Shown here piece after piece: positions 5,759-6,374 of a DNA stretch of 6,374 bases. The notes beneath the pieces were generated by a model. The model had not been told where the DNA came from and searched no databases. It was given only the letters and a program-made list of their open reading frames with translations. The translations under genes were made by a program, and so were the position numbers. The DNA comes from Deltaproteobacteria bacterium (GTDB taxonomy: Bacteria; Desulfobacterota_C; Deferrisomatia; Deferrisomatales; JACRMM01): assembly GCA_016218905.1 (NCBI GenBank), contig JACRCS010000664.1, positions 1 through 6,374 of the forward strand, given 5' to 3'. Each line of letters begins with the position of its first letter. Position 1 is the first letter of the stretch.

Positions 5759-6374
5759 ATGCCCCCTGAGCAACGACCGGGTCCCACGCTGCGCCTCGAC
5801 GGCGCCGCCGTCCGCCGCGCGCGGGAGGGGAAGGGACTGACCCAGCTCTACGTGGCGGAGGTCGTCGGCGTCACTGTCGATACGGTGAGCCGCTGGGAGA
5901 ACAACCGCACCTCCGCGGTGAAGCGGGAGAACGCCGAGGCCCTGGCGGGGGCCCTGGAAGTCCCGCTCGGGGAGATCCTGCGGGAGGCCGATGGTCCGGC
6001 TCCAGACGAGGCCGCAGAGGCTGCGCCCCGCTCTCCAGCCCCGCCCCGGCGGGCGCTACGCCCCCTCCTCCTGACGGCCGCCCTCGTGCTCTCCGGCGCA
6101 GCGGCGTTCGCGTTCTTCCTGTGGAACGCTCGCCCGGCGATCACGGTACGGCGGGAGCTGCCCGCCTACCTCACCCCCGGCGGGACCGCACCGGTCCTGG
6201 TACGGATCCGGCTCCTCTCCGGCGGCAGCCGACGGGTGGTCCTCCGAGAGAAGCTGCCTCCGGGCTGGGCGCTGGAGCGCTCGACGCTCGTCCCGGACGC
6301 GGGGCCCGGGCCCGACGGCCTGGTGCGCTGGATCGTACCCCTGAAGTCGCCCGAGACGCTCGTGGGCTACCTCG
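5759..6374 (+). CDS. Membrane-anchored XRE-type HTH protein, RodZ-like layout (3' end outside window)
   Basis: 205 residues are visible from the ATG at 5759 to the right edge; GAGGAG at 5741-5746 is a plausible though distant ribosome binding site. Residues about 12-74 form an XRE/Cro-type helix-turn-helix: VRRAREGKGLTQLYVAEVVG followed by the recognition helix TVDTVSRWENNR. A Pro/Ala/Glu-rich linker (about 78-97) leads to one hydrophobic segment at about 101-121, preceded by Arg residues, which predicts N-in topology. Residues 124-205 are extracytoplasmic, beta-rich in appearance, with LPPGWALE and VRWIVPL reminiscent of immunoglobulin-like or DUF11-like surface domains. The layout (HTH, linker, one membrane helix, external beta domain) resembles RodZ and anti-sigma-like regulators, but the external part does not look like the RodZ C-terminal domain. 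The role may be signal-responsive transcription control from the membrane or a structural one. It is divergent from cobO. Confidence 0.85.
   Translation, partial: MPPEQRPGPTLRLDGAAVRRAREGKGLTQLYVAEVVGVTVDTVSRWENNRTSAVKRENAEALAGALEVPLGEILREADGPAPDEAAEAAPRSPAPPRRALRPLLLTAALVLSGAAAFAFFLWNARPAITVRRELPAYLTPGGTAPVLVRIRLLSGGSRRVVLREKLPPGWALERSTLVPDAGPGPDGLVRWIVPLKSPETLVGYL

Noticed and set aside
4782..5840. 352-codon plus-strand frame across cobO and the divergent promoter region
   Set aside because: It is antisense to cobO and to the 5' part of the kinase and has no recognisable domain.

Overview
The window is GC-rich bacterial chromosomal DNA that is mostly coding on one strand or the other, with strong third-position GC bias and long antisense shadow frames. 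A HAMP/PAS membrane kinase, a BtuR/CobO-type corrinoid adenosyltransferase and a helix-turn-helix protein with one membrane anchor point to a Gram-negative-type environmental bacterium. The deltaproteobacterial, acidobacterial, NC10 and Rokubacteria sort would all fit, but the sequence alone does not fix the phylum. I see no phage, transposase, CRISPR, rRNA or tRNA.

Layout: (1) 1-934, minus strand, is the N-terminal part of a multi-PAS sensor protein that runs off the left edge; its PAS domains 2 and 3 are a recent tandem duplication of a 117-residue unit. (2) 935-1151 is a divergent promoter region with a good sigma70-like promoter for the PAS gene and an 11-bp odd palindrome overlapping it. 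(3) 1152-2486, plus strand, is a soluble hybrid histidine kinase (HisKA-HATPase-REC) with no sensor domain. (4) 2487-2713 lies between two convergent genes and holds an unusual nested set of inverted repeats framed by AT-rich heptamer (TTAnnnn) repeats; the repeats reach into the stop codon of the hybrid kinase. (5) 2714-5005, minus strand, is a membrane histidine kinase with an extracytoplasmic cache-like sensor, HAMP, PAS and kinase core; a perfect 10-bp hairpin spans its stop codon. (6) 5025-5582, minus strand, is a cob(I)yrinic acid a,c-diamide/cob(I)alamin adenosyltransferase (cobO), 19 bp upstream of the kinase and probably in one operon with it. (7) 5583-5758 is a second divergent promoter region. 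(8) 5759 to the right edge, plus strand, is a RodZ-like membrane-anchored HTH protein, cut by the window end.

Functionally this is a signalling-dense stretch: three sensor or kinase proteins and one membrane-tethered HTH protein around a single metabolic gene. The transmembrane kinase has no receiver of its own and no response regulator gene next to it in the window, so its phosphotransfer partner is elsewhere. The sensorless hybrid kinase faces the multi-PAS gene across a shared promoter region and may receive input from that protein, but this is inferred from position only. The most unexplained piece is the structured intergenic region at about 2483-2742.
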